A stretch of DNA of 64,000 bases, from NCBI GenBank assembly GCA_007449985.2, contig VIIQ02000636.1:186001-250000 (forward strand), given 5' to 3'. The notes under the pieces are model-generated. The model was given only the letters and a program-made list of their open reading frames with translations. It ran no database searches and had not been told where the DNA came from. Source of the DNA: Desmodesmus armatus (taxonomy: Eukaryota; Chlorophyta; Chlorophyceae; Sphaeropleales; Scenedesmaceae). The first letter of the stretch is position 1, and each line of letters begins with the position of its first letter. This document shows, piece by piece, positions 1 through 11,521 of this stretch. The position numbers and the translations under genes were made by a program.

Positions 1-2
1 CA

Positions 3-3000
3 CCCTGCAGCAGCTTCACTGGAACAGGGGTAGCCCCCAGCACAAGCAGCAGTGGCTTTTCACGCAGCTTGCCTGGAGGGGTGCTGCCAGCGAAGCTTGT
101 TGCGGCAGCTCTGCCGTTGTTGACGCAGGGGCCGCATGTGCTGAGGCATGCAGTGCAGCGCATCTTGTTGGCACTGTTGCCGGTCGCACCACAGGTACGC
201 AGGCGGTCGTTCGCCATGCCAAGCGTTTAACAGTGCAGGCGTGCAAGTGGGCCGTTGACCCGCTTGCCGGCGCACTATCCATCTTGCTGCGGCATTTGTG
301 GAAGGGGGTGGGTTGAGGGTTGGTTGGTATCTCTACCGGCATGCAGCTGGGTGTAGACCAGAAAAGGGGTATTTAGGTCAAGTGTTTGCTTTCTGGCACA
401 CACCTGGCTGGCCGGTGAAGCCCCAGTGCCTGTCTTTTTGGCGTGCGAGCTGGGCCAGGCACGCCCAGGTAACTGCAGCTTCTAGAAGCTGTTATGTTCA
501 TCATGTAATTGGAAGTTGGTGCAGCAAATCATACACTGCGAGCAACAGCAATGTCACGTGTAACATGTTGTCACTGCCATGTGTTATGTGCAGGGCATCG
601 CCAGCGCACATCAGGCTGGTCAGCTAGCAGGGGCAGCCCTACTGGAGCTAAGCCTCGCGCAGAACCCCCCAGCAGCGGCCGGTGTCGATGGTGCAGCAGC
701 TCACGATGCAGACCATGAATACAGACCTGCGCTGGTGGCTGGAGTCGATGGTATCCTGCGCTGCTGCCTGCGGGGCCAGCAGCCGCATGCTGCTGCTGTG
801 CTGAGCATAGCCCGGGGCCTCCTGCAGCAGGAGCAGCAGTGGGTGGAGCACGGCTACCGCAGCGCTGGTGCTGGCAGTGCGGATAGGGCGTTGGTTGCGC
901 TACTGCTGTTCAACAGCCAACTGGGGATGCTGGCAGGTGAGGGTCTGCTGGGGTTGGGTGCAGCGCTTGGGCTTGTGACTGTCGTGTGCCTGAGCATAGC
1001 TCACATCTATGGGAATGGTGTTGAGTTGCGCGTTTGCAGGACTCTATTTGGGTTGTACCCACAACAGTCAGTGACTGTGAAAGCATGCTGCTTGACACCA
1101 TCAGCATGCATGCATCATCTTGTGATGCAAAACATGGCACGAAGCCCCAACTGCTTCCTCAGCTCAGCCATGTTGTGTCATGTGCATTCCCATGTATGTT
1201 GTGTTGATGTCCATCGTGTGTAAGACACAAAGCTTGATGACAGCCGATACAATCATCATGACAGTTAGAGAGTGTGAATTGCGTTTTGTTTTGCACCCCA
1301 GCACCTGGTGTACCACTTCTGCCCGCCTGCGCTGCTACCACCTCCCAATGCCCATGCAGACGCCACCAAGCGGCCCAGCCTGCGCTCCCACCAGCTGCCG
1401 TTAGACCCCCAGGCCCACCCCTCCCTGCAGCTCACTGCTGAAGGCCTGCTGCTGCCGGCCGCAGCACCAGCGAGTGCATCCACTGCTGGCTGCTCAGCTG
1501 CACTGCAGGCACTGGAGCAGCAGCAGCCACCCAGCCGGCAGCGAGGCGATAGCCTGAGGGCAGAGCTCCTGCAGGTGTGTTGCTGTTGACTGCGTGGTGT
1601 TGTTGCACAGTGGTTGCAGCAAACGACGGCTGCAAGAAATGGGATAGCTGGGTGGTGGGGTTGGCATGTTGTGCTAGCTGCATGGAAGCGTCATGTCATT
1701 TGCGCTGGGCAAGGCAGGGCTTTGCTCTAGATGGCTTGTCCACCCTGCTGGGCTCACATGTTGCAGTTCAGTCAGGAATTACAGCGCTTCACTCTAGGGC
1801 ACTGTGGCTCTTGTGTGAGGCCCAAGCTTCACAGAGCAGTCACAGAGCCCTAGAATGAAGCGCTGTAATTCCCTCAATGAACGGCAGCATGTGAGCCCAG
1901 CATACAGCTCTCTGAATCGTTGATTTTTTTCTGGAAGTGGATATGTCGCACGGCACCCGTGCTGTCCTGTAGGCAGATTCCCAGGCACAGGGAAACGTAT
2001 CATGGCATCAACCAACATGCATCAACAGTGATGTTGTCACCTGCTGCTCGGCACCTACCATCTGCAGGTGCCACTTCTAGGGACGCCGATGGGGCTGGGC
2101 ATGGACATATCTCCTGCATCCGACTTGTCCTGTAGGCAGACTCCCAGGCACAGGAAAACTCAACGCCGCATGCTGCCACACACCCACCATTTGCAGGTGC
2201 CACTCCTAGTGGAGGCGTATGGGGAGCAGCTGCCCTCGCTGCTGGACTCCCACCTGGCCTTGAGGCTCAGCACGACAGGCAGTGTTGATGGTGACACGCG
2301 TGAGAGGACCCGGTGAGTCAAGGCACGGCGGCTGACAGTGTTCTTTACGGCCTGCTGTGCACCACGTGACTGACACACCCATGTGACGGGTGTGGATACA
2401 ACTGGAGGCATGGTGCTCACTGCAGTACACAGGGTGCAGCTCTCTCTCTCTCATACAGACATACAGAGTTGCTGCTCGTCGTGGTAGACCTGCTTTGCCA
2501 AGCACCAACGCACCAATGCCAGCGACAGGGCGGCGTCTTCATGCTGACATCATACATCCTCTTGCTTGAAGCACGTCTGCTGCTTGTTACGTCAGCATGC
2601 ACACTCTGAGGCCCAGCGGGCACGTTGCTGCTACTGCTGTGCTGGTGTGCAGGCTGTTGAGTAAGGTCAGCAATCAGATGCCAGAGCGCAGACCTACGCT
2701 GAGCAGGGGCAAGATGCTGCACGTCGGCGACCTGCTGCAGCGCAACAGCATGACGCGCTCACACAACCTGCCGCCTGTCGCCAGCTTCCTGGAAAACAGC
2801 CCAGCACAACCTCAGCTACAGGTTGCCTCGGCCGCAAGTGTGAATGCAGCACGGGGCGTGAGCTACACTGGGCCGGTGGCCACGCTAGCAGAGGCCAGCC
2901 CAGCCGCCGCAGCAGCAGCAGCGGCGGCTGCCGCTGGTGCTCCCAACAGCGGCTCTCGGGGTGTGTCGTTGGTGCAGCTGCCCGGCAGCTCTGGCAGTGG

Positions 3001-3208
3001 CGTGATGGCAGCACCCACTGCAAACGGCCTGCAGCCAGCAACAGCGGTGTCGGCCGATGGCGTGCATGTCGAGCTGCCTGCCACAGCACCTGCGTCCCTC
3101 AGTGCTGCGGTTGCTGCCGTGCTGCAGCAGCCAGCTCCCGCTGGGGCCTATGTTGTGAGGGACATCAAGATCAGCAAGCTGGCGGGAGAGCTGGACTCTC
3201 AGCTGTAG
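3..3208 (+). CDS. Unidentified Ala/Leu-rich helical protein, 5' end outside window
   Basis: I do not recognise this protein. Probable exons: 3-194 (open to the left edge, ends LLPVAPQ before gtacgc), 594-936, 1302-1574, 2197-2312, about 2459 onward (after a CT-repeat polypyrimidine tract), and a last exon from about 2653 to the TAG at 3206-3208. The first exons are amphipathic and Leu/Ala-rich (KLVAAALPLLTQGPHVLRHA; LLFNSQLGML), suggesting ARM/HEAT-like helices. The last exon is low-complexity, with a poly-Ala run near 2900-2935 and the end KISKLAGELDSQL. Problem: exon 2 ends in phase 1 at the best donor (936), but exon 3 (HLVYHF...) needs phase 0, so there is an indel or an unseen splice variant. 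Exon 5 to exon 6 is also unresolved. Good evidence for a gene, poor evidence for its identity. Confidence 0.55.
1747..1901. mobile_element. Foldback (MITE-like) element in an intron
   Basis: About 55 bp at 1747-1800 (gctgggctcacatgttgcag onward) returns as an imperfect inverted copy ending at 1901. The arms are separated by about 45 bp, so the whole 155-bp unit can fold into a long hairpin. It lies inside the intron between the exons at 1302-1574 and 2197-2312. No transposase is present. Non-autonomous foldback DNA element is the likely class; no target-site duplication was resolved. Confidence 0.6.
1939..2240 (+). repeat. Tandem duplication of intron end plus exon start
   Basis: Two diverged direct copies, about 1939-2102 and 2103-2240. 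Each contains tgtcctgtaggcaga followed by a cag-gtgccact splice-acceptor/exon start. The second copy holds the exon used in the model (2197-2312, VPLLVEAYGEQLP). In the first copy the same start reads VPLLGTPMGLG and then decays, so it looks like a dead duplicate exon. Confidence 0.6.
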
Positions 3209-4769
3209 CTGAACTGTCGGTGCCGCACGGGGATGATTGACTGCAGACCGGCTGAGCAGTAGACTCCAAAAGCTGACTAAGGGGATGATGACTTTGGCGG
3301 ATGCAGCGCCATCGGGTGTGCCTGAGGTTTGATTTGTGTTGGGCGAAGCACACATGCAGCAGTGCATGCATAGCCTGGCGTTTGAGTAGGCGGGGTTCTG
3401 CTCTGCGCTGTGGGTCCGGACAGGTTCGACGTAGCAGCACTGTTGTTCAGCTGACTGTCATTTTGAACGGGGCATCCATGGGGGTTATCACACTTTTGTT
3501 TCATGGTAGCTTGGGGGCCGGGCCGGCTGTGGGTGTACTGACTGGCGCAACATGCGTGACTTCACGAATCAAATGGGCGAAGAGTGTAAGTGGCCCCAGG
3601 GTCAGGTGGGCAGCAATTTGTCTTGTTGTGGGGGTACATACCAGGCAGACGGGAAGGTGGTTTGATGCAGTTAATGCGCTCTTGTGCTGGTGTGCTGCCC
3701 AGTTGGCTACAGCCTAGTTTAGGGGGTTGCTTCCTGTGAAGCGCACACAAGTGAGCATTATGCAACGCATGGGTAGCTTCGTTGTGTTGTGCTGCCCTGG
3801 CAATTAGTAGCCTGCACTGCGTGTGACATGGGCAATCTGTCATGTAGCCAGTCTTGGCAGGTAGCTGGGGGCCCCCTGTGGCACTAGCTGTTGACACTTT
3901 GTTTAGGCCTCTTTGTGAAGTTGTGCTTGGATCTGGACATGCGCAAATGCATATGCAACATGCGATTGTTCTACCAATGGATTTGAGTCTACACGATCAT
4001 GGATATGTTGATGTATAGTCAAGCACACATGTTTTGTGTAGTCTGGTCAGGTGCTTCATATCCATGTCTGTGAAGACATCAACGGCTGTTGGGATGTGCA
4101 AGCCTGAAGCCAATACACTGCTAGATAGCTCAGTGACCTCACTGCTGACAAACACTGCAAGCCTACTGCGTTCAAAGTGGCGTTCTTGAGGAGCTGGCGC
4201 ATGCAGTCTGAATCACAGGTGCAACCAACCCCCTGTGTGCTCACTTGCATGCAGTTGTCAACTCTCAGCTGGATAGCATGGAATGGTCAAATGCGCCAAG
4301 GGATGAATGTTACAGACTGCCAGACAACAGCACCATTGTGTATTGACTTGCGGCTGCAACAGTCCAACAAGGCATGTCTGGATGCAACAGGGCGCATGGC
4401 CTGTCTTCGTTTGGTTGTGGTGGTGGAAACCACCACGCATGCCACGTGGCAGCACGACACCGCAATCAAAGGGTCTTTGCCATGTTGTGCTGCTGAACCA
4501 CTTGTGGCCTTTCAGCCAAAAACACAACCTGCCTGACTCAAGCGCCAACACAAGCTCAAATCAAGCTACACCAGACGGCATAATGGCACACCAACAACAC
4601 AAAGCCAACGCTGCTGCAGCGGTACAATGTACGCGGTCAAGTCTAAAGCTCTCAAGGAGCAAGCAAGCCCTGGCAACATGCACAAAGCAAACACTTGTGC
4701 TGTGCACTCTGTACACCCACGCAGGACACCCACACTGGCTACAATGCAATGTTCAATGACTCCTTTAGT
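3209..4769. other. Convergent intergenic region, no gene seen
   Basis: Between the + gene ending at 3208 and the - gene A ending at 4922. The left part is G/T-rich on the + strand and the right part (about 4450-4750) is A/C-rich, as expected for two 3' UTRs meeting. No ORF here has a recognisable domain or codon pattern. Confidence 0.5.
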
Positions 4770-6200
4770 CACAGGTTATTCATGAGCAGTACTACAACCT
4801 AGGGCTGCAAAACACAGCCAGCTGCAGTAGAGGACGTGCAGCATCAACAACACAGGCAGTGTCTAGACACTGAGATTTCAGCAAAAATCACAGCTGTTTA
4901 ACATCTCTGCAAGCAGGCTGTCTACTTGCCAGAGCTGACAGCGGAAGCACTGGAGGTGGCCACAGCAGGGCCACCCTGAGAGACTGCATTGCTGCTGCTC
5001 TTGGCTGCTGTAGGGCCGTTTCCAATTGCCTGGCTGCCTGACTGTGCCAGGGCTGGGCCAGCACCAGCATTGGCAGCGTTGGCCTGGGAGCTAGCCTGGG
5101 CTGGGCCGTTGCCTGATGCTGCGCCTGCAAAGTCAGTTGCTGCTGCAATGCCACCTGGCCCGGTTTGCACTGCTGTGGTGGTGGACTGGGCTGCTGCAGG
5201 GCCGGCACCAGTCTGAGCTGTGGCAGAGCCCTGGCCAATGGCCGCACCCTGACCAGCAGCCAGCACCTTGTTATCGGCAGCAGCGCCACCCACACCCGAC
5301 TTGGCGTCAGCGTTGCCTGTGGCCTGTGCAGGGCCGCCCTGAGCTTGGGCGACGGCCTGAGACTGGGAGGTTGCTGCGGGGCCCTGCTGCTGCTGGATGC
5401 ATGGGCCGTTGGGGCGCTGCTGCCTCCACTGTGCGCGCCACTGGCCTTGGTGCCAGCAGCCCTGAGGGCGCACCCACTGGCCGTTGCGCCACTGCCCGCC
5501 GTGCCCGCCGTGCCCGCCTTGCTTCAGGTCCCTGGCTGCCAGGGCGCCTGAGAGAGATAACAATGCAGAAGGGGGGTGAGGAACACCAGGTAGACACCAT
5601 CTCAGGACTCTAGGGACCTCGCATTGGCTGGGGAAGCTCAGAAAAGCGTTGCTGGAGCCCACAACAACACGTTCACGGTGTTGGCGCTGCACGCTATTGA
5701 CGTCTCTGCTGTTGTGTCGATTATGCGGCACCTAGATCAAATCACCAGCTCACCTGTCGCCAACACGCAGGCCACCAACAGGAACATCTTGATTGAAGTC
5801 ATGTTTGTGACAGTGAGCAGCGTTTGGCAGGAAGCAGACACCGCTGGCTGCTGCAAACTGGCGACACAGTCACCGAACTGTGTTGCTCTGGCTGTGCAGA
5901 TGAGGGCGGGGTAGTGACTTGATAGAGGTGTCGCGCTGTTGCCTTTAGTGAGGTACCTCTAGGTTCTGAGCGGGGTTGAGTCGCGAGTTGTGAAGACTGT
6001 ACATGTACAGTGAGTCAGTTTGATGAAACTTAGTGCGCTTCTTGCTAACACCGTTTTGACGTGTGCTTGTCAAAGCGGCTGCTTTTATTGTGCGCGCTTG
6101 ACAGGCCTGCACCTGAGCTGCGATTATGCTGTGGTCCCTTCTGCCAGCTTCTGGGAGCAGAAGTACCTGCGACTTCGCCAGGTAGCTGGAGCGATTACCT
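4770..6200 (-). repeat. Left arm of inverted duplication (gene A plus flanks)
   Basis: The minus strand of this stretch matches 14110-15540 on the plus strand: 3' flank (the tgctgcacgtc...ctactgcagctggctgtgtttt region), the whole coding region, the intron, and a conserved upstream block near 6118-6180. The outer flanks no longer align. This is a segmental inverted duplication of about 1.4 kb. Confidence 0.8.
4922..5802 (-). CDS. Secreted Ala/Gly/Ser repeat protein, member A
   Basis: Two exons on the minus strand: 5754-5802 and 4922-5547, giving about 224 residues. Exon 1 encodes a start and hydrophobic core (MTSIKMFLLVACVLATG), a clear signal peptide whose last codon is split ACA G/GT. Exon 2 begins ALAARDLKQGGHGGHGG, then a W/Q/R/H-rich stretch with two Cys, then about ten repeats of 14-16 residues of the type G-P-A-x-A-x-S-x-S-x-A-x(2-3)-G, ending AVATSSASAVSSGK. 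Alternating small residues would suit a beta-solenoid or silk-like fibre outside the cell; this is inferred from pattern, not from a named family. The start is chosen because it supplies the signal peptide. Members B, C and D share the exon-1 design and the C-terminus. Confidence 0.8.
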
Positions 6201-7683
6201 GTGCGTGTATTGGTGAAGATAATCATTCTTTGTTTTAATCAGCTCGATCAGCCTAAGCACTGTCGCAAACACAGCAGTGTATATGCGCAGCAGGATCACA
6301 CTCCAATGCCAGGCTGGAGGCCATCAATGAATAGAGCCAAGGGCTGCCTGTGGTGCAATCCCGCAGCTGGAACTTTGTGGCATTGAGTGAGGGCATGCAA
6401 CAGGCTGTCTGAGATAACTGGCAGCTATAATGGGTTGCTCAACAAGTGCTGTAGTCGGCAAGCGCTGTAGCTTGTGCTGAGCATAAAGAGTGTGTGTCTT
6501 TGGGGGGGGGGGGGGGGAGTAGCGTGGTGGTGGTTTGTCTGGCGAGACATGCCGTCTCCACGGCCTTGCACATTCACGCTGTGCTGCGGATTGGCACGCT
6601 ACAGCATCACTACGCATATGCAGGGACACCCTTTGAACTTGTGGTTGGCCCCAATTCCAGGGTAAAGGCAAGGGGGGGGGGGTGTACAGTCGCAACACAG
6701 ACAGGAACCTCGGTGCCGCTGGCGCTTTTGACAACATTTCAAAGCAGCCCCAACTTGGGGCCCCCAAGTCATATTAGCAACTACCAATTGAGCCCTTGTT
6801 GTAAAGCAGTCTGAGTGTGCACATGTGTGGCAAGCTCAATCCTGACGGTCTCATTACACAGCGACTGTCGGTCCTACTGTACGGACAGAACCACTACGCA
6901 CCACGACCCCAACCAATTAGCCAAAAGGCTCTTGAAGGAAGCTCTTCAACAGCGACTGAGGAAGCTTCCTCTCAGCCTACTCCAGGCGACTCCATTGCGG
7001 CATGCATTTTGCAGCATGCATTTGCAGCATCAACACAAGCAGCTGCATGGGCAGCCATTCCGACCTTCAAGAACCTCTCAACTTCTTATCGGGAAGATCG
7101 CAGCAGCACAACCTCCAAATTGAGCTGCCACGCAGACACCAACTGCAGGCAAACCCAGCTGGCCAGCCCACAGAAATGTGCGGACAAGCGTGGGAGGCAG
7201 TCAGTGACGATGCTACAACAATTGACTTTCAAGACAACATCAACGACCAACACAACCTGTAACAACCTGTACTACTACCACAGAGATCCATGTAGCCAGC
7301 CACACCCTCCTCATTCTTCTGCATCGTTCAGAGCAGTATAATGCAGTGCAGTGCCCACCAGTACCACAAACATCGCTGTGAGAGGCATCAACACCCCTCA
7401 ACAGCCTGTGCACAGCAGGGGCCGCGCACACATGCACTGTGACAACATTCTTGGGCAGACAGGAACCCAACCAAGCAGCTCTTGGGCTATCATCATTGCC
7501 AAAACCCCTGAGCCTCAGCTCACAACCCACAGGGCCTGCCCTGTCTTTCAAGTGACACCCTCAACCACCTAAAAAAGACACGCAGCCACATAGGGCCAAA
7601 CTGACTCCCAGGCCTCGTCAGGTGCATATACCACACACCACACTCTGCCCCCTGGGCCACCAGTATCACCATTCACTCAGCAT
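6201..7683. other. Intergenic region between A and B
   Basis: Upstream of gene A and downstream of gene B, both on the minus strand. Contains homopolymer G tracts near 6501-6518 and 6671-6680 and A/C-rich DNA from about 6840 to 7670 (as expected for the 3' flank of a minus-strand gene). The open frames at 6817-7341 are compositional and show no signal peptide or domain. Confidence 0.45.
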
Positions 7684-9156
7684 TCACTTGCCGGCACTGA
7701 CAGCAGAGGAGCTAGAAGATGCGACAGCAGGTCCATTCGCCGACACAGCCTGAGACTTGCTGGATGAGCTAACCTGACCGGTGCCTGCAGCCTGACCCTG
7801 AGACGATGCCACTGCAGGGCCACCACCTGCATTGATAGCACCAGCCTCTGATGCCACCTTGGCATTGCCTGCTCCTGTGACGGCTGTGGCCTTGTCGGTT
7901 GCGATTGCGGCACCACCTGGGCCGGTCTGGACGGCCTGGGACTGGGAGGTGGCAGCAGCATTGCCGGCGCCGGTCTGGGCACCTGTGGGGTGTGGGGTGT
8001 GCGGGTGGTGAGGAAGATTGGTTTGGTGGTAAGGTGGGTCGTGTGTTGTGTAAAGGACTGTACCCAGCTCTTCCGTTGGCTGGGAGCAGGCGGACGGTGT
8101 GGATAAGGCCTAGCATGCCCTGCTTACGACATACCGACTTGATGTAATGATGGCTTGTTTGCTGCTGCATCCATGTCAGGCAGCCTGTTCAACAGCAGGC
8201 ATAATTAGCACCGCTTCAGCGCTGGAGTGCTGACTGACGATGAGTGACCTACATGCACTGGTCACACACATCCTCTGAGCGTCAACTCTGTACCCCATGG
8301 CATCCAGCAGGCCGCTCTGCATGCAAAAACAGTGCACAAACCCCAATCAGCCTGCTTACCTGCAGAGCCCTGTGCGACTGCAGCCCCCTGGCCCACAGCC
8401 ACCGCCTGGTTCTGTGCCGCAGCATTGCCCACACCCGCCTTGGCATCAGCAGTAGACTGAGCCTGTGCAAGGGCTGAGCCAGACTGTGCAATAGCCTGGG
8501 AGCTGCTGCTGGCACCTCCAAAAACACCGCCCAGCACGGATCGAGCCAAGCCGTAGGCGTCACCGGTCCAGCTACTGGCCTTGCTCTGAGCGATAGCAGC
8601 AGCGTTGCCTGCAGAAAAGGGAGAGTGAGAGAGATGACGTGGGATGCCAGGCACAGCGCAATGAGGTAGGGGGACCAGGGAGGATCGAGCCAAGCCGCAG
8701 GCATCACCGGTCCAGCTGCTGGCCTTGCTCTGGGTGATAGCAGCAGCGCTGCCTGCACAAGGGGAGGGAGGCGTTAGTCATTGACATCTGACACTGTCAC
8801 ATCCCCCACTGCTCTCAGCATCCCACACCACAATGCTCACAGCCTGCCTTCCCCCCACTCTCCCTCATCATCTTACCCCCCCCCCCTGCCCCCCTGCCCC
8901 CCCCTCCCCCTCACCTCCAAAGGCCTGTGCACATGCATCAGCAAAAGCCTTAGCAGCACCGCTGTTAGCCCAAGCAGAGGCTGAGGATGATGCAGCAGCG
9001 AGGTTTCCCCCCCAGTATGGCTGCACGTTGAGGGGCTGTGCCGCACAGGGGCTGCCTCCCTGGGGCACCACAGTGGGCTGGAAGTTCCTGATCAGCAGGG
9101 GGTTGGGGGCCTGGGCCACAAAGCCACACTGCAAGCAGTGCAGCAAGTGGGGTGTT

Positions 9157-9197
<41 letters not shown>

Positions 9198-10252
9198 GGT
9201 CAGTGGGAATTGATGGGTGGTGCAACAGCAGCAGAGGCAGTGAGCCCACCCCAGAGAAGAAGAGGGATGCAGATTTGTGTCAGCCCAGGTACCCCACGGG
9301 TGTTCAGCTTTGAGGAACCCCTGGGCAGCACTGTACAGAGCTTCGCAGTGAGAGGCAGCAGCTGACATGTTCTTGAGCCTACACGATATGACTGGCACTC
9401 AGGTGCTGTCCTCAGGCAAGGCCTACATGCTCCTGCCTGCATGTTGGCAGCCCAAATGGGGCCATGGCGAGGGCCCCTCACTAGGCTTGCACCACTGCAT
9501 GGCACACTCAGTGGGTACAGTGACTGTACCCACTTCTTCAACCCTATGGACTGCTAAATTTCTGTGCAGCAGGTCTTGCTGCATGCCAACGCATGATGTG
9601 TCAAGCTACATTTTCTACCTGAATGGAGCCTCCTGCAGGGATGTTGAGTCCAGGGCACTTGAGGCCCCCATCCAGGGGGCTCCCCATGGGCCCACTCAGC
9701 TTGAAGTTGGCGTTCTGCAGGGCCACTGGCTGCTTGCCCCGGTTGTTGATGGCGACGTTGCCCATCACCAGCTTCTGCCCTGGCAGGGCCAGGGCCTGGT
9801 GGCCACCGAAGCTTACCTCAACAGAGCACAGCAGCTGACGGCCTGGGAGGGAGGCATGGCAGCCTGGGGGGGGGGGGGGGCAGGCGGAAGGGGGGAGGGA
9901 GTAGTGTCAACACGAGAGGAGAGGGGGTTGCAAACAGTGTTGTGGGAAAGATAGCGAGAGACAGTTTGGATGGAAGTGTACATGGTGCAGGAAAGGCGAG
10001 AAAGGATGGCGCAGTCACCCCGAGTGAGCAGTCACCCAAGTCAAGGGTGGTGCTGTGTCTAGTTGAGGACTTGGAGATGCCTGTTGGAGGTAGTGTAACA
10101 TGAAGCGAGTGATGGCGTAGGCGGTTGATGCACTGGTACATGCTGCTGCTGCCGCTGGGCAGTGTCACTGAAGGGGTCAACTCAGCCCTGATTATCGCAC
10201 CTGTTACCAGCATCAAACCGACGAAAATCACAAACCCGCTTGTTCGCTCCAT
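7684..10252 (-). CDS. Secreted beta-sandwich plus Ala/Gly/Ser repeat protein, member B
   Basis: Five exons, minus strand: 10201-10252, 9619-9842, 8915-9128, 8360-8608 and 7684-7982; all phases agree, giving about 345 residues. Exon 1 is a signal peptide (MERTSGFVIFVGLMLVTG) ending ACA G, as in members A and C. Exons 2-3 (residues about 18-130) read as an Ig-like beta-sandwich: GNVAINNRGKQPVAL, then C-P-G-L-N-I-P-A-G-G-S-I-Q-C, the N-x-G ... C-P ... L-x-P-G ... C layout seen in DUF11-type extracellular domains (my pattern reading). The remainder is the same alternating repeat as A, C and D, ending NGPAVASSSSAVSAGK. It is the longest member and the only one with the sandwich. Probably a cell-wall or extracellular-matrix protein. 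Confidence 0.75.
8680..8752 (-). repeat. Partial duplicate of B exon 4 with its own acceptor
   Basis: The first ~73 bases of exon 4 of member B (8608 downward) are repeated 144 bp upstream, including a cag acceptor at 8753-8755. There is no good donor after the duplicate, but 144 is divisible by 3 and the interval has no stop, so splicing into 8752 instead of 8608 would insert 48 residues in frame (TQSKASSWTGDACGLARSS...). It may act as an alternative 3' splice site. Confidence 0.6.
9157..9194 (-). repeat. (CTG)n about 12 units at the acceptor of B exon 3
   Basis: AGC/CTG triplet run. On the coding (minus) strand it is CTG, ending about 30 bases before the acceptor of exon 3 at 9128, where a polypyrimidine tract would sit. 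Confidence 0.75.
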
Positions 10253-11521
10253 GTGGGATGTGTAACTGGACGGGGGTACACCTGTAGCGCAGACAGGTTG
10301 GATCAGCAGGCAATTGCCTTGCAAGGACGGAAGAACCTTTTGAAGTTTCGGCGCTGCAACCGCACAATTGAGGAAGAACCATACGTTTTGCTTGGCGTCC
10401 AACTGGCCTCAGTGCGGTAGACTGCCTGCAGTAGCTGATGCAGCAGTGCTGATCTGGTCACGGCTGGCTTTCCTGCAAAGGCAACTCCCAGCGAAGTCGT
10501 CACAACACCACAGCCACGGTCTGGCGGCTGAGCTTTCAACCGGTGTCAAATGCGGATTATCCATACAGCAGCAGCTCCAGACTTGCTGCCGGTCAGCCAC
10601 CCACCTGGATCAAGGCTACTCCAGACGACGAGCGAACTTGCAAGCAGACGCGTTGATAAGGCAGCACAGTGACCATGCTCGCCACGACCCCATCGCAGAA
10701 CCCCCACAACAGTGAGTCACCTGTGGCCCCGTTCAAGCTGACTCGACGAGTTGCTCGTTGAAACACGAGGCAAACATCAGAACGCTCCGCTATCAACTGT
10801 ATGGGCGCTTGAAACAGGATGAATCATGCCACATGCATGCTGTGCCTTTCTTGTGTCTGTGTGCATGCCTTGCACTTGCACTGCAAGCCTTGCACAATGC
10901 AATGTGCACTGGTGTGGTGTGCAGGCGGGTGATCGCCATTAGTTTGAAGGGTTTTACGTCTGCAGCATCACGGACACCTGATGGTTTGCCAAGCGTATCG
11001 ACAACGCAGCTTCCCAGTGAACCCAGAACTCACTGGAGCAGCGCTGTCTGGAGCAGCCCGCAGTGCATGGCGTCCACACATCCACGTTCAACATGCCATT
11101 GCGCATCTTGGCGGTTACTGGGACAGTGCATCATCGTCTGCAGCTGCTGCTTGGATAAACGAAGGTCATCGGAAGGCCGGGAAGTAACCAAATCGAAATT
11201 TCCAGTACAGGTATTTAGCCTGCAAGACAGCTGCACCCATCACCAAAACATCAATCTCATCGCACTTCTGCATTTCAGTAGAGCAGAGCCAGCTCGTGCG
11301 TCACACGTTGCAAGCAACCCCAACAGAAGGAACTCAAAGTTACCCCTCAAGCAAAAGCCGTGGTAAGTACACTTTGTAGTGCGCATGTGGACGTCCTTGC
11401 TGAGATCTGATCCGTGTCATGCTTTCCTCTGTGGCTGTGCAAGGCCTGTCTGACCAGCTGTTGTGCTGTCTGTCTGTCTGTCTGTCTGTTGCAGGTACGC
11501 TACACACTACACAGACCACCA
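10253..11521. promoter_or_regulatory. Divergent promoter region between B and C
   Basis: 1.27 kb between the start codons of B (-) and C (+). On the C side there is a likely 5' UTR intron, 11363-11494: donor gtaagt, acceptor ttgcag preceded by a (TGTC)n run that serves as the pyrimidine tract. I found no gene. The longest open frames (10368-10715, 10758-11366) lack any domain or signal. Confidence 0.45.

Noticed and set aside
579..3208. Assigning the first gene to the hyccin or EFR3 families
   Set aside because: The helical style suggested them, but I could not match a diagnostic motif of either family.
10758..11366. 202-residue open frame between B and C
   Set aside because: No domain, unlike codon use, overlaps the likely 5' UTR and a clear donor at 11363.
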